Source: Ornithodoros turicata (Eukaryota; Arthropoda; Arachnida; Ixodida; Argasidae). From it: a DNA stretch of 64,000 nucleotides. The stretch spans positions 79,173,807-79,237,806 of the forward strand of contig NC_088204.1 of NCBI RefSeq assembly GCF_037126465.1. Direction: 5' to 3'. Below, one piece after another: positions 36,601 through 49,600 of the stretch. The notes beneath the pieces were generated by a model. That model was given only the letters and a program-made list of their open reading frames with translations. It did no database searches and was not told where the DNA came from. Numbering within the stretch: the first letter of the stretch is position 1; each line of letters starts with the position of its first letter. A program made the translations under genes and the position numbers.

Positions 36601-39600
36601 ATATCAGCTAAGGTATTAGTTAAAATATCAGCTAAGATATAAGTTAAAATATCAGTTAAGGTATCAGCTAAGATATCAGTTAAGATATCAGCTAAAATAT
36701 CAGATAGGATAGCTAAGGTTCAACTGAAATATCAGCTAAAATATCAGTTAAAATATCAGCTAGGATATCGTCTAAAATATCAGTTAAAATATCAGCTAAG
36801 ATATCAGCTAAGACTCCTGCGTGGGGAGGAGACTAAGATAAATGTCGACACAGTTCCCTATGAAGTTGGTCTAGGACACTCGATCCACCCTGCGGTAGTT
36901 GTGACATTGCCCGCCTGATACGACGACGAAGTGAGGCAGTAAAAATCAGCTAAACATAGGGTAACATTATCACCTAAAATATCGGCTAAGATATCAGCTA
37001 AGATATCAGTTAAAATATTAGCTAGGATATCAGCTAATATATCAGTTAAAATATCAACTAAGATATCAGTTAAAATATCAGCTAGGATATCAGCTAATAT
37101 ATCAGTTAAAATATCAGCTAAGATATCAGTTAAAATATCAATTAAGATATCAGCTAGGATAGCTAAGGTTCAGCTAAAATATCAGCTAAAATATCAGCTA
37201 AAATATCAGCTAAGACTCCTGCGTGGGGAGGAGACTCTAAGATAAATGTCGACACAGTTCTCTATGAAGTTGGTCTAGGACGCGCGATGCACCCTGCGGT
37301 AGTTGTGACATTGCCCGCTTGATACGACGACGAAGTGAGGCAGGAAAAAATCAGCTAAACAAATGGTATCATTATCACCTAAATATCGGCTAAAATATCA
37401 GCTAAGGCGCCAGTTAAAATATCAGTTAAGATATCAGCTAAGGTATCAGTTAAAGTATCAGCTGGGAGAGCTAAGATTCAGCTAAAATGTCAGCTAAAAC
37501 TGCAGCTAAAATATCAGTTAAGATATCAGCTAAAATATCAGCTAGGTTAGCTAAGATTCAGGTAAAATGTCAGCTAAAATATCAGCTAAGATATCAGTTA
37601 AAATATCAGCTAGGATACCAGCTAACATATCAGCTAGGATAGCTAAGATTCAGCTAAAATGTCAGCTAAAACAGCAGCTAAAATATCAGTTAAGATATCA
37701 GCTAAAGTATCAGCTAGGGTAGCTAAGATTCAGCTAAAATGTCAGCTAAAATATCAGCTAAGATATCAGTTAAAATATCAGTTAAGATATCAGCTAAAAT
37801 ATCAGCTAGGATAGCTAGGATAGCTAAAATATCAGTTAAGATATCAGCTAAGATATCAGTTAAAGTATCAGCTAGGATAGCTAAGATTCAGCTAAAATGT
37901 CAGCTAAAATATCAGTTAAATATCGGCTAAAATATCTGCTAAAATATCAGCTAGGATATCAGCTAAAATACCAGTTAAAATATCAGTTAAAATATCAGCT
38001 AAGGTATTAGTTAAAATATCAGCTAAGATATAAGTTAAAATATCAGTTAAGATATCAGCTAAGATATCAGCTAAGATATCAGTTAAGATATCAGCTAAAA
38101 TATCAGATAGGATAGCTAAGGTTCAACTGAAATATCAGCTAAAATATCAGTTAAAATATCAGCTAGGATATCATCTAAAATATCAGTTAAATATCAGCTA
38201 AGATATCAGCTAAGACTCCTGCGTGGGGAGGAGACTAAGATAAATGTCGACACAGTTCCCTATGAAGTTGGTCTAGGACACTCGATCCACCCTGCGGTAG
38301 TTGTGACATTGCCCGCCTGATACGACGACGAAGTGAGGCAGTAAAAATCAGCTAAACATAGGGTGACATTATCACCTAAAATATCGGCTAAGATATCAGC
38401 TAAGATATCAGTTAAAATATTAGCTAGGATATCAGCTAATATATCAGTTAAAATATCAACTAAGATATCAGTTAAAATATTAGCTAGGATATCAGCTAAT
38501 ATATCAGTTAAAATATCAGCTAAGATATCAGTTAAAATATCAGTTAAGATATCAGCTAAAATAGCAGTTGAAATATCAGCTAGGATATCAGCTAAAATAT
38601 CAGTTAAAATATAAGCTAAGATATCAGTTAAGCTTTCAGCTAAAATATCAGCTAGGATAGCTAAGGTTCAGCTAAAATATCAGCTAAAATATCAGCTAAG
38701 ACTCCTGCGTGGGGAGGAGACTCTAAGATAAATGTCGACACAGTTCTCTATGAAGTTGGTCTAGGACGCGCGATGCACCCTGCGGTAGTTGTGACATTGC
38801 CCGCTTGATACGACGACGAAGTGAGGCAGTAAAAAATCAGCTAAACAAATGGTATCATTATCACCTAAATATCGGCTAAAATATCAGCTAAGGCGTCAGT
38901 TAAGATATCAGCTAAGATATCAGTTAAAGTATCAGCTGGGAGAGCTAAGATTCAGCTAAAATGTCAGCTAAAACTGCAACTAAAATATCAGTTAAGATAT
39001 CAGCTACAATATCAGCTAGGGTAGCTAAGATTCAGGTAAAATGTCAGCTAAAATATCAGCTAACATATCAGTTAAAATATCAGCTAAGATATCAGTTAAA
39101 ATATCAGCTAGGATACCAGCTAACATATCAGCTAGGATAGCTAAGATTCAGCTAGGATAGCTAAGATTTAGCTAGGGTAGCGAAGATTCAGCTAAAATAT
39201 CAGCTAGGATATCAGCTAAAATATCAGTTAAAATATCAGCTAAGATATCAGTTAAGATATCAGCTAAAATATCAGTGAGGATAGCTAAGATTCAGCTAAA
39301 ATATCAGCTAAAATATCAGTTGAAATATCAGCTAGGATATCATCTAAAATATCAGTTAAAGTATCAGCTAAAATATCAGCTAAGACTCCTGCTTGGGGAG
39401 GAGACTCTAAGATAAATGTCGACACAGTTCTCTACGAAGTTGGTCTAGGACGCGCGATGCACCCTGCGGTAGTTGTGACATTGCCCGCTTAATACGACGA
39501 CGAAGTGACGGAGTAAAAAATCAGCTAAACATAGGGTAACATTATCACCTAAAATATCGGCTAAAATATCAACTAAGATGTCAGTTAAAATATTAGCTAA

Positions 39601-39734
39601 AATGTCAGCTAAAATATCAGCTAAGACTCCTGTGTGGGGAGGAGGATAAATGTCGACGCAGTTCTCTCCTATGTGAAGTCGGTCCAGGACGTACGATCCG
39701 CCGTGCGGGAGTTGTGACATTGCCCGCCCGATAC
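33626..39734 (+). repeat. 6.1-kb satellite of 12-bp units with twelve conserved linkers
   Basis: The basic unit is ATATCAGYTAAA/AAG (12 bp), repeated hundreds of times with scattered GATAGCTAAG variants. Conserved linkers of about 150 bp starting GACTCCTGCGTGGGGAGGAG occur at about 33731, 34162, 34698, 35223, 35769, 36139, 36813, 37214, 38214, 38700, 39384 and 39625. Each linker continues with AAGATAAATGTCGACACAG, ACCCTGCGGTAG and GATACGACGACGAAGTGAGG. The KISAKISV-type open frames in it are repeat artefacts. Confidence 0.95.
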
Positions 39735-40210
39735 GGGAGACTCTTTTCGGCTGTAGTTCGCGTCAGACAGGCTCCGCCTCATGGCGTGCGTCATATGTCA
39801 CGTGAGGAGGGAAAGAGAGAGCAAGGGATGGGGGCGGGAAGAGCAAAGGCGGAGAGGTGAGATTGGTATGTGCCTGGCGGGAGAACTGTTTGCAAGTATA
39901 GGGGAAATTAGTGCAAACCATGCTACGTGTTTCCTCTCATATTAACCTCTGTGAAGTAGGGTAGGGTCCTGTGTCTACCGGCGGTAAACATTCCTTGTCA
40001 TCATAACTTCTCTATCATTCATTGTTGCTGTTGTTACTTGCTTCCGAATTTCGAGATATAGATATTAACGCGAACAGATACAGAGAAACTATTTCATTAA
40101 ATGGAATACATTAATCAGCTAAAGTATATCAGCTATATATTGCTCTCAGTCTATTCTTTTTTTCTATTTTCTTTTATTTTATGTTTGAGCACGCATTGGA
40201 ATCACACATC
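39735..40210 (+). repeat. Right direct repeat flanking the satellite
   Basis: Second copy of the sequence at 32935-33625, in the same orientation, abutting the last satellite linker. It is shorter by one internal deletion. Where the left copy has (TA)n it carries two satellite-like units (ATCAGCTAAAG, TATATCAGCT) at 40115-40136. Confidence 0.85.
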
Positions 40211-41834
40211 ACAGGCACAACTGCTTGCTCACTCACAGGTGTCGCACTTTGTCTAAATTGTTCAGGTGACGTGACAGAAGACAAAAGTTCAGGGAGTTCA
40301 GAACAGTCCTCTTGCGATTTGTAGTTGTTGATCGCAAAATCTTCGAAAGTTCAGCAGCAGGCACTTCCGTTGCCATTCGACAAATCCTGATCCCAATCTT
40401 GCGTTTCCTCCCCCTTTTTTCTTTGGTCTCATAAATATATCCCCTCCTTCCATCTTACGAGTTATTCTTCCAGATTGCAATCTGGAATGATATATGCCTG
40501 GTTTAACAAACGAAACAAATTTTTCCTTGCCGGATGAATTATTTTGAGTGACAGATACCCATAGATTGAGAAGTTACCCGTCAAAAAGAACTTGTTACGA
40601 GTTAAGTTACTCTCCACTCACCCCGCATGCGTTCCGCGTCGTGGCTACAGACAGACCACGCCCCGATTGTTGCGTAGCGAGGACTATGATGCTACTTCCG
40701 CGCCCCCAGAAGCTCCTGCAGCGTAGCGTCACTTCCTAAGCGGAGGAGCGAGAAGCTCCGAGACGCATGCATTTGCACGCGGCATTCCTTTTTCTCAAGG
40801 TCGCGCCCTCATTGGCTCTTATGGAGTGACGTTTTCTCCTTTTTCCAGAGAGGGAATTCCGGAATACTCTCAACATTCTGCGTCTGCTCTTGTCGTGTAT
40901 TTCGTTGAATAACAGTCAAACTATGCTACGTGGTATCTTCTATACCGTGGTGCAGTGGTCCAGGAGAAATCATAGACACTATGTAGTTTCGAATTACTAG
41001 TTTAGAACTACCCCAACTTCGCACTTTGGTACGTAGTTTCGAAATCGACTAGAACAGATGGGAACGCTTTCTTGGTGTGCTGTGTATGGTGTAGACAAAA
41101 TGGAAAGATAAACGGCAAAGTCAAGCTGGTACGAACGTGCCATGACATAAAACTGACATCCTATAGTCAACGACAACTTAAGTCCTACAATTGGGACTGC
41201 CCACTCATCCCTGGAAGGCTCCTGCGGTTGGCTACCAGCCTTTGCACGACGCCCCCGCTTCCGCGATGTAGTCCCGGCTCTCTCTCTTTCTCTCCAGTCC
41301 CCACTTGGCGGCGCCGCACTACATACGCGCGCGCGCGCGGAGCGATTCTTGGACGGGGACGGGGTCAAGTGTTTACTTATGTGTATGTATGCTTGCTATG
41401 TATGTGTGCTTGCTATGTATGTATGCTATGTATACTTATGTTTACTTATGTGTCACTTATGTTGTCACTGACTATAGTGTTTATATATTCACAGTGATTT
41501 CGTTAGCTACAGTTGCGCGCGGAAGAAAATGTGACATCGAACAATTTGTGTTAGAAACAAAGTACTTTAGTCATCAAACGCATTCGCATCCGTTTCAACC
41601 TTAAATGTTCAATATTTGCGCCCATGTGCTCCAGAGGCAAACAGAAAAATACTGCAATGACGTAGAAAGCCGGGGTACGACACGGCCAAGAGCCTGAACA
41701 ACACAGAAAACACAAACATCTTGTGAGTGTTCTGTTGCTCGGACAACACATGTGGAACCAGAAACAGCAGCGAGTCTCCGAGAAGGAACAAGAAGAAGGC
41801 AAGACAATTGATAACAAAAAAAGAAAAACCATGT
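40211..41834. other. Intergenic stretch, only simple repeats seen
   Basis: I see no gene here. There is a short CG alternation (GCGCGCGCGCG at 41330) and a TATG/CTTATG-rich microsatellite at 41365-41465. Small open frames lack homology or splice context. Confidence 0.5.
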
Positions 41835-41906
41835 GGGCTCGTCCGGGATTTGAACCCGGGACCTCTCGCACCCTAAGCGAGAATCATACCCCTAGACCAA
41901 CGAGCC
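41835..41906 (-). tRNA. tRNA-Pro (anticodon AGG), copy 1
   Basis: The 72-nt minus-strand sequence begins GGCTCGTTGGTCTAGGGGTA (A box) and contains the anticodon loop CTTAGGGTG, with AGG, and the B box GGTTCAAATCC. It ends in CGAGCCC, which pairs with the acceptor 5' strand. There is no intron. A T-rich Pol III terminator follows within 10-20 nt on the minus strand (A-run on plus at 41816-41828). Confidence 0.97.
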
Positions 41907-42229
41907 ACGTGGGGACGATCTTGTCCCTCGGAATCGAGAAACTATGAAAAAAAAAAAAAAAAAGAAGAAGAAGAAGAAAGATAACTAAATAAATAAATAA
42001 ACGCAAACACTGATAGTTGCAGAATGCTTGTGTTATTCAAGTCCGCGGTCAATGCTTCTTATTTATAACGAAAACCTATTGTGTTTCTATGTGAAGCGGA
42101 AATATCGCAATAATAATTAGCTTTGAGAAGTAACATTGCTCCTCACCACAGACAACGTCACCTAGAGACAAAACCTGATCGCTTGAATTTAGCCAATCAC
42201 GTCGTTACTTTCATACGGTCGTAGCTATG

Positions 42230-42345
42230 AAAACGAGTCGCCATGAACCGCATAGGCACCCACTGGAAGCCACAGAAAGCCTGGCTTTCAACATCGTCTG
42301 CAACGATTGGCTGACATCTTGGCTGGCTGCCGCGATTGGCGGACT
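42230..42345 (+). repeat. Interspersed repeat also found near 57575-57840
   Basis: It shares CGCATAGGCACCCACTGG, GCCACAGAA, and TCGTCTGC-ACGATTGGCTGA-type blocks with the region before 57840. Class unknown. Confidence 0.45.
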
Positions 42346-42699
42346 TTGTATGTCTACGTGTGAAGGAGTGAGAGGAGGTAGGAGGGCACAACGGCTGCTG
42401 ACGTGCTGGTTGCTGGGGGTGGGGTCTGGGGTGGAATCTATGGAGGTTCGTGGCTCCTTTCCAAAATTCGTGGAAGAAGTATTCACTGACGGTTTTCATG
42501 TTTTCCGTATAGAGTCAAACATTCATTAAAGGTGATTAATGTAATTAAAATTTATTGAAATGCATTAAATTGTAATTGAAAGTAATTAAAATGAAAGTAC
42601 TTCTTTCTCCGGACTGGCACTGTGGGCAACTTAGCACAACTCGCAGAAATGTGCCAACAATTTGGGAAAGGCAGAGAACACAAAACAGTTTTCAAACAA

Positions 42700-42760
42700 C
42701 GACCAGGAAAAAGACGCCCGGTATCGAACCTGGGTCTTCCTGGCGTCAACGCCTGTTTTC
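42700..42760 (-). repeat. tRNA-like fragment with a B box
   Basis: The minus strand has GGTTCGATACC, a perfect Pol III B box, followed by CGGGCGTCTTTTT, which would act as a terminator. No convincing cloverleaf or A box pairs with it, so it is probably a tRNA-derived SINE head or a decayed tRNA. Confidence 0.4.
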
Positions 42761-43051
42761 CGTGAGTTGTTTGAATTCGCTAATCTATGGGAGTTTGATG
42801 TTTACGTTTACGCCGAACACAAAGACAGTTTGTCATGAAGAGGGTTAAAAGCGCAGAGTACGTGGTGAAGGGGAAAAACAAGAATCTGGACAATGGGCAT
42901 CGACAACAGCACTTGAAAATTTCGGTGCGTTGCCTTCGTCCGCCAGTTTGCTGCGTCAACACTGTGCCATGTTGAAGTTACCAACAAGCAAGAGAGGAAA
43001 TGCTCGAGATCAATAGTAAAAATTAATCACAATGCAAATGAAAAAAAAATT

Positions 43052-43123
43052 GGGCTCGTCCGGGATTTGAACCCGGGACCTCTCGCACCCTAAGCGAGAA
43101 TCATACCCCTAGACCAACGAGCC
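43052..43123 (-). tRNA. tRNA-Pro (anticodon AGG), copy 2
   Basis: The 72-nt body is identical to the copy at 41835-41906 and on the same strand. A run of T on the minus strand (A-run at 43041-43049) lies directly downstream as Pol III terminator. Flanking DNA differs from copy 1. Confidence 0.97.
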
Positions 43124-43653
43124 ACGAAATTTGCTTCTCTTAATATGATATTTAACCGAATGCATACGAAAGTTACATTGAACAAAATTACAGTAACAAA
43201 ATAAAAGCTCGACGTATGTTACCTACGTGGACAATGCAAGAAAGCAAAACTAATCACACATTGCTCACCTTCGCACTTAAGAGTTGCAGTTTTCAAGCTT
43301 TCCCTTGTTTTTCATGCTACAGAGTATCAAGTATCAATTATCTCTCTGCTTTCTTCGCTCCGTCTGACTGTTTCTCTCTTTTGCACAGCTTTCATAATCG
43401 ATGTTGCAGATCATACAACGGCGTAAAACTGGGTTACACGTTACGCCCTTACAAATTGATGAATATCGAATGCGGTGCGATCGTCGCGCCGAGTAACGCA
43501 GCGGCAGAGACGGTAAGCAACCGACTTGCCGACTCGTGGATCGTGCTCTCGGTTTTGATGGCGGGAATGAAAATTCGCGATGAAATATTAAATGCTGAAT
43601 AGTACTGAGCCAGAAGAAGCACGGCACGGCAGTGTCATCACTGCGTAGCTACA

Positions 43654-46600
43654 ATGGAAGTGACAGATTCGAGTAAGTGTCTTGCGCAGACGCTGCTGGC
43701 TTCTATCATGCTGTCCCAACGTGCAATCGGAGTTATCGAGTTGTTGCATCTTTATTTCACACGTAACCGTACATAACACCGATGTAACGACTCCATTGCA
43801 GACTTCAGGGACGAGCTGCCAGTCATACAGAAAGCGATAGAGGCAGCGTCATTTATTGCAATAGACTGCGAGTTCACAGGTATAGGTTGGGCCGGTTCGT
43901 TGCAGCGTTTTTTTTTTTTTTCTGCGCTGCACGAAGCGAATCAAAACGGGTTCTCGTCGGGGTTTATGTTCGTCTAAACCATAATTTACAATGTGCAGGA
44001 CTTCACACCAAGCGTACGGTTCACTGTTTGGACACGCCGAAAGAACACTACGCAAAACTTCGAGAAGTAAGTTGTATTCTTGTGTTGAACGCGAACTTAT
44101 ACTGACCTCTCGTTTAGACTGCCCTAGGATTTCAAGTCCTCCAAGTTGGCATTTCAACATTCGAGTATGACAAGTCAAATAAGAAGTGAGTTTTAAGACG
44201 TGACACCGTTTCTTCTTTCTTCCTTTTTTTTTTTTTTCAATAATATTCGGAGCTTCCATACGATGTTTTTCGTGCTCGCAGGTATCGCAATCTCTCCTTC
44301 AGTTTTTACATCCGGCCTTGGTTAGCACTGCGTGGCGTGCCTGAACGAATTTTTCAGTATCAAGTGAGTCTGCCACCATATGATTTTTTTTTTCTTTCGA
44401 ATTTCTGATATTTGTCTGGACATTTCGTGAAAGTCTTCTTCTCCAAAGGCAGCAGTGATTGCTAAAATTATGTTCCGTCTTTCATGCAGGCGTCCTCATT
44501 GCAGTTCCTCGGTAATCACCAGTTCGATTTCAACAAGGCTTTTATCAACGGTACAGTTTCTTTCGATAAAAATTTGCTCCGTAGTAAATGCTCTGTCAGT
44601 TTTTCCGAAAGATTGTCCAACCCCTGAAGTCAGCCCAGGGTGTGTACTAACCCTCCTCTCCCATCTGTCTGTGTCTGTACGCTGCCGTAGCCAGTTCGCA
44701 GTGCCAACATTGAATAAAAAGAAACGGAGAATCTGATGAAGTTGAGCCAAGTCACGTACAACGAACGGAACCATCCCTCTTTAAAAAAAAATCTGTCCGG
44801 AGGCGTAGAAATTAGGATTAAGAGCCCTGTGATACAAAAAGTATGAGCGTACCTGTGTTCTCGCTTTTACCGAGACGAGCGGTTGTTACGAACACGATGT
44901 TGCCAGATAAATTTTTGCCCAGTTCCTTCTGCCTCACTTAGGCGTGAGCTACCTGAAGCCCAAAGAAGCGGAAAAGGTCTTGTCGGGCATCAACGAACGG
45001 CAAGAGACCCAGTTGCAGGAACTGCGGAAGCCTCCGTGCAAGGGCCCGGCACCGGACATTCCCGCCGAGCACAGGGAGTTCATCGACGGCGTCCTGTAAG
45101 TACCGTTTTTCTGCGGTGCGGATGGAGACGGAACAAAACATGTGTGCGACGTCTATACCAGGTCCCCCAAGGTCGCCATTTTCCCATGTATTTGTTCCTA
45201 TCCCGATGTGTGCAATGCCGGAGGCCACCCTTAGATACCCCATTGTTACGAGACGTTGGCTTGTGTTGGATTGTAGCGCGCTAAAGATCCAGTTGAAGCA
45301 CAATCCAAGCCAGGCCAAGTCACCGAAGGAGAAATGGACGACTGCGCCTGGTACGACAGGTACGCTATGGGATGCACGCAGCCGTGCACTAGATCCTTCC
45401 AATCGCTCAACACGTTTAAAAACGGGACCAAATAGTGAAACACGACGCAGAAAGTTGTTATACGCGTTTTATTTGGACATATAAAGACTAGATTCATTCG
45501 CAGAAACAACAAAAACATTTTGCCGCTAAACTTAGCGCGCTGAAGTGATCCGGAACGGCAACAGTGGGGTACCTAGTGGCGGCCTTCTTCATTGCACGCT
45601 TTTCCGAGGTGAGTTTGGGGGACCCGGTCTATACCTTCTCTCTTGCAGAAAATCTGCGTCCGACTTCCTGGGCATGCACGGGGACTCCGAGGAAGAGCTC
45701 CACTTTCCCGACTGCGACGCTTACCGACGAAAACTGATCTACCAGACGTTGCTCAGCAAGTACGCGGGCGTCTTACACCTGGAGACGCAGACGACGCAAG
45801 GCGGGGACGCGCGACACGTGGTTGCCAGACGTTTCTCGGCGGCCTCCAGGGAACGCGAATTGGCAGAAAAACACAAGGCAGAGTTGGTAGGCAGGACGTG
45901 GGATTTAAGTCTTTCCATATTGTTTGACGCGGTGTCGAATCGATAAAATAATGACAGTTAAATTAAATTATAACGACTAATTTATTAATTAATAAGAGCG
46001 ATTAGATAAAGTTGATTAAAAGTCACCAACCGTAAACTCTACGCCCCGGAACCTTACGGACTCCTGTGACGGAGAGTACGCTCCCAAATTTTTCGTTTCT
46101 CAGGAATCCCTAGAGATTTCGAAGGGCTTCTCGCTTGTGCTGGAGAAGATTTCGCACTCGGGGAAGCTGGTCGTTGGACACAACATGCTGTTGGATCTGA
46201 TCCGTCTGCTGGACCAGTTTGTGGATGACCTTCCTGGGGTGAGTTTAGTAGCTCGGTGGCATCAGTGACGCGTCTAGGAAGAACGGCGCCCATGGCAAGC
46301 AGTGTGACCTCACCCCTGTCAAATCATCTGACACCCGTCTCTAGCTTATCGTTACCATATGTGTAAATCAAAGTTTAAATAAAGTATCAATAAATCAATT
46401 AAATAAAGTATCAATTAAATAAAGTAAATCAAGTTTAAGCTTACATGCGTTAAATGATGACTCTACGAGACGTCTGTAGTGTAACCTTCCAAACTTTTTG
46501 CTATGATAGGCTGATCTGTAATGTCATTGAAGTCAATCTCAGTTTATTCTCACTCTGTTTGCCTTGCACACCCCTTTAGGTTGCACCCTGGGCAAAGGTA

Positions 46601-49600
46601 CCCCCTTGTCACACCCTAGATACGCCCCTGAGTTGTACACGGTGATTCAGTTCAACTTTTTGTTTCGTCCAATGTTGATACGTTCATCCGCTTACACCCA
46701 GGACTTCGAAGAATTTAAGGCAATGTCGAAAGCGTGCTTCCCAGCACTGATAGACACAAAAGTCTTGTCGTCTCCATCGGCTAACATGGTGAGGCTGGTT
46801 TATGTCGCTGTGCACACTTTCCTCCGTTAAAACAGTTCTTGGTTTCAGCCGTCATTCAAGTCGACCGCGCTAGGGCAGCTCTTGTTGCAACTTAAGGAAA
46901 AATCTGGCCGTATTCCGACCGTGGGTAAGTATCGATTAATTGTTTGTATGGCTGCGCAACTGCTGATGTTTTCCATAGTGCATTAGTTGAACGTTTTTTA
47001 TTGTGCCTTGAACTTAACCTGTTAAGTGTTTGTACTTTACCATTCTCTGATCTTTTTATTCTATATGTTAACTTAATGCACCATCATTTAACCATGCAGT
47101 AGATATGGTCCCAAAACAATGATTGGATTATACCCTAACCAGGCTACAAAGGCGTTCTGAATGTCCTCTTGAAAATCTGTTCCAACAACGTTGCAGGAAA
47201 ACATTTCTGCAACATTGTGACAGCACTAGAACCGTGTTTCCCCAACACAAATATGATATTGGGGCAAAATTTCCGTCATGTTTTCGCAATATCGTGACAC
47301 CGTTACAGCAATATTCTTCAACACACAATGACTAGGGCCTGACTTTTTCGGGTTTTATTTTTGGCCAAATTCGGGGGGTAAATATCGGGTGATATTTTTC
47401 ATTCGAAAATTCGGTTGTATTCGGGTTAAATCCCGTTACGGCATATTCTGTCGTCAGGAATTCGGGTGATTTTTTTTTTTTTTTTCATAAAAATTTGTCT
47501 TAACATGGAACTAATGTTTAGCAATGTTATCAAACTTTATTTTAATGCACGCTTATGAGTGTGCCACACGACCCGGATGTTTTTGGTTGGCACATGTACG
47601 GGTAGATTCGGGTTAAACCCGAATTTTACAGATTTCGTTCAGGGGGTAAATATCGGGCAGATACGGGTTTAACCCGAAAAAGTCAGGCCCTAACAATGAT
47701 ATATTTGTCTCCTGAGCAAGCTCTAAATTTCTGATTTTGGCTATTGTGACGCACAATTTTAATTTTTAATTTTAAATGCTAACAGGGCTCTCACGCAGTT
47801 GAGAGTCCCGACCACCTTGTTAACAGCAAGTCAGATGACGAAGTGGCAGCCCCCTCTGTAGCTTAGTGTAAGGGTTCTCGCACTATGTTCTACAGAATTT
47901 GGGGTGGGGGTACTCTGGGGTACTCTGCCTGCGACGGAGAAAAACACAAAGTTAAGACTGCTGCATTGTTCTTGTAGAACACGGTACGGGTTACGGCTAT
48001 GATGAATCTAGTCTCAAATTCCACGACGCTGGCCACGACGCCTTTGCCACAGGTCTCTGTCTCCTTGGCCTTATCTCCTGCCTCCGTGAGTGATTCCTCC
48101 GCCACTGTCCCGGTCCCGGTATGATCTCTCAGTCTTGTAAATTGATCGTTTCTCTTCTGTTCCTCCAGATCCCGAGAAGATGAGGGACAATCCCGAGCTG
48201 AACGCCACCAGTGCGGTGTTGCGATCCCATCTCAACAAGTAATTATGACGGCCACACGACTGGTCGCGCAAGTTAGCCGACTGGTGTGTTGGCAGAGTCC
48301 ACAAAACTTGTGAAGCTACGGCCTGTCATGACTTGCATTCTCTGTTATAAGTAGAGCCTGGAGTTTTAGGGTTTAACCCGATTCTTCACCGAATTTGCCC
48401 CCCCCCCCCCCCCCCGAATTGAAGGTTGCCTCTTTCGGGTTAAGCCCGATTTTTACACGGAAAATTGCCCTAACTCAAATGTCCGTGGCAATACGCACTG
48501 GCTTGTTTGGCAGCAGACACAATTACATCACTGTTTGTCCCAAACCGGTACAGTTCGTTGCGGTAATAGGGCCCGATTTCTCCCCAAATTTAGCGTACTG
48601 AAAGTTTTTCAGCCAAATTCGCATCAAGTTAGGGCACATGTTTATTCCCCCAATTTTTACCCCCTGAATTTGGAAAAAAAATATTTCCCAAAAACTTTAG
48701 GCTTTTGTTATAAGTGTTGTCTTATAATAATTACTTACTGCAGAAGTCCTTTTTTGTTAGCGCAAAATATGTTTATATATAGGCAGAATTATACTACGAA
48801 AATGCCGATTCGCCTGGAAATTTGCTATTTTTAGGGGTGCACAAAAAATTAAAAGATTGTTCCACACAAAAGAAAGCACTTTTACAGTATGTTATTCATA
48901 GGGCCTGACTTTTTCGGGTTAAACCCGTATCCGCCCGATATTTACCCCCCAAACAAAATCTGTAAAATTCGGGTTTAACCCGAATCTACCCGAAAACATC
49001 CGGGTCGCGTGTCACACTCGTAAGCGTGCATTAAAATAAAGTTTGATAACATTGCTAAACATTAGTTCCATGTTAAGACAAATTTTTATTAAACAAAAAA
49101 AAATCACCCTAATACACCCGAATTCCTGACGACAGAATATGCCGTAACGGGATTTAACCCGAATACACCCGAATTTTGAAATGAAAAATATCACCCGATA
49201 TTTACCCCCCGAATTTGGCCAAAAATAAAACCCGAAAAAGTCAGGCCCTAGTTATTCAGCAGCAATAGTTGAGGGTATTGAACTTGTTACCAGTAATATT
49301 TTCTTTCTCTAGGGTGTACTTTATGTCGGACGACATGCACTATATCAATTTGGATGGCGTCAATGGTAATGCTGACTGTTTCATTGTCTCTGTTTATTGG
49401 ATAAACCGCTTCGTGCATGCTCTGATCCCATTTCTTTGCCTCTCTTCCCCTTGAACCAGTCGTCCCAAACAGAAGCAACGTGTTTTATGTGACATTCCCC
49501 GAAGAGTGGAAGCTCAACGACCTGAGGACTCTCTTTATGCCTTATGGTGAGTTGCCGGCTCGGAGCACCTGTTATTTTGGAGCACGAGATCCTTTTGCGT

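Noticed and set aside
33790..38614. Lys-Ile-Ser-Ala repeat proteins and Asp-Ile-Leu repeats on the other strand
   Set aside because: Direct translation of the 12-bp satellite unit. There is no splice context, and open frames end at the linkers.
33626..39734. Possible CRISPR-like array (repeats with regular linkers)
   Set aside because: The genome is eukaryotic, the linkers are the conserved part and the 12-bp units are the variable part, and no cas genes exist here.
32935..40210. LTR retrotransposon with the direct repeats as LTRs
   Set aside because: There is no gag-pol, primer-binding site or polypurine tract, and the repeats do not start with TG and end with CA; the interior is only satellite.
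45278..45358. Apparent extra PARN exon (ALKIQLKHNPSQAKSP)
   Set aside because: It has an AG before and a GT after, but joining it to exon 45649 breaks the frame, while exon 7 to exon 8 directly keeps phase and matches the PARN family.
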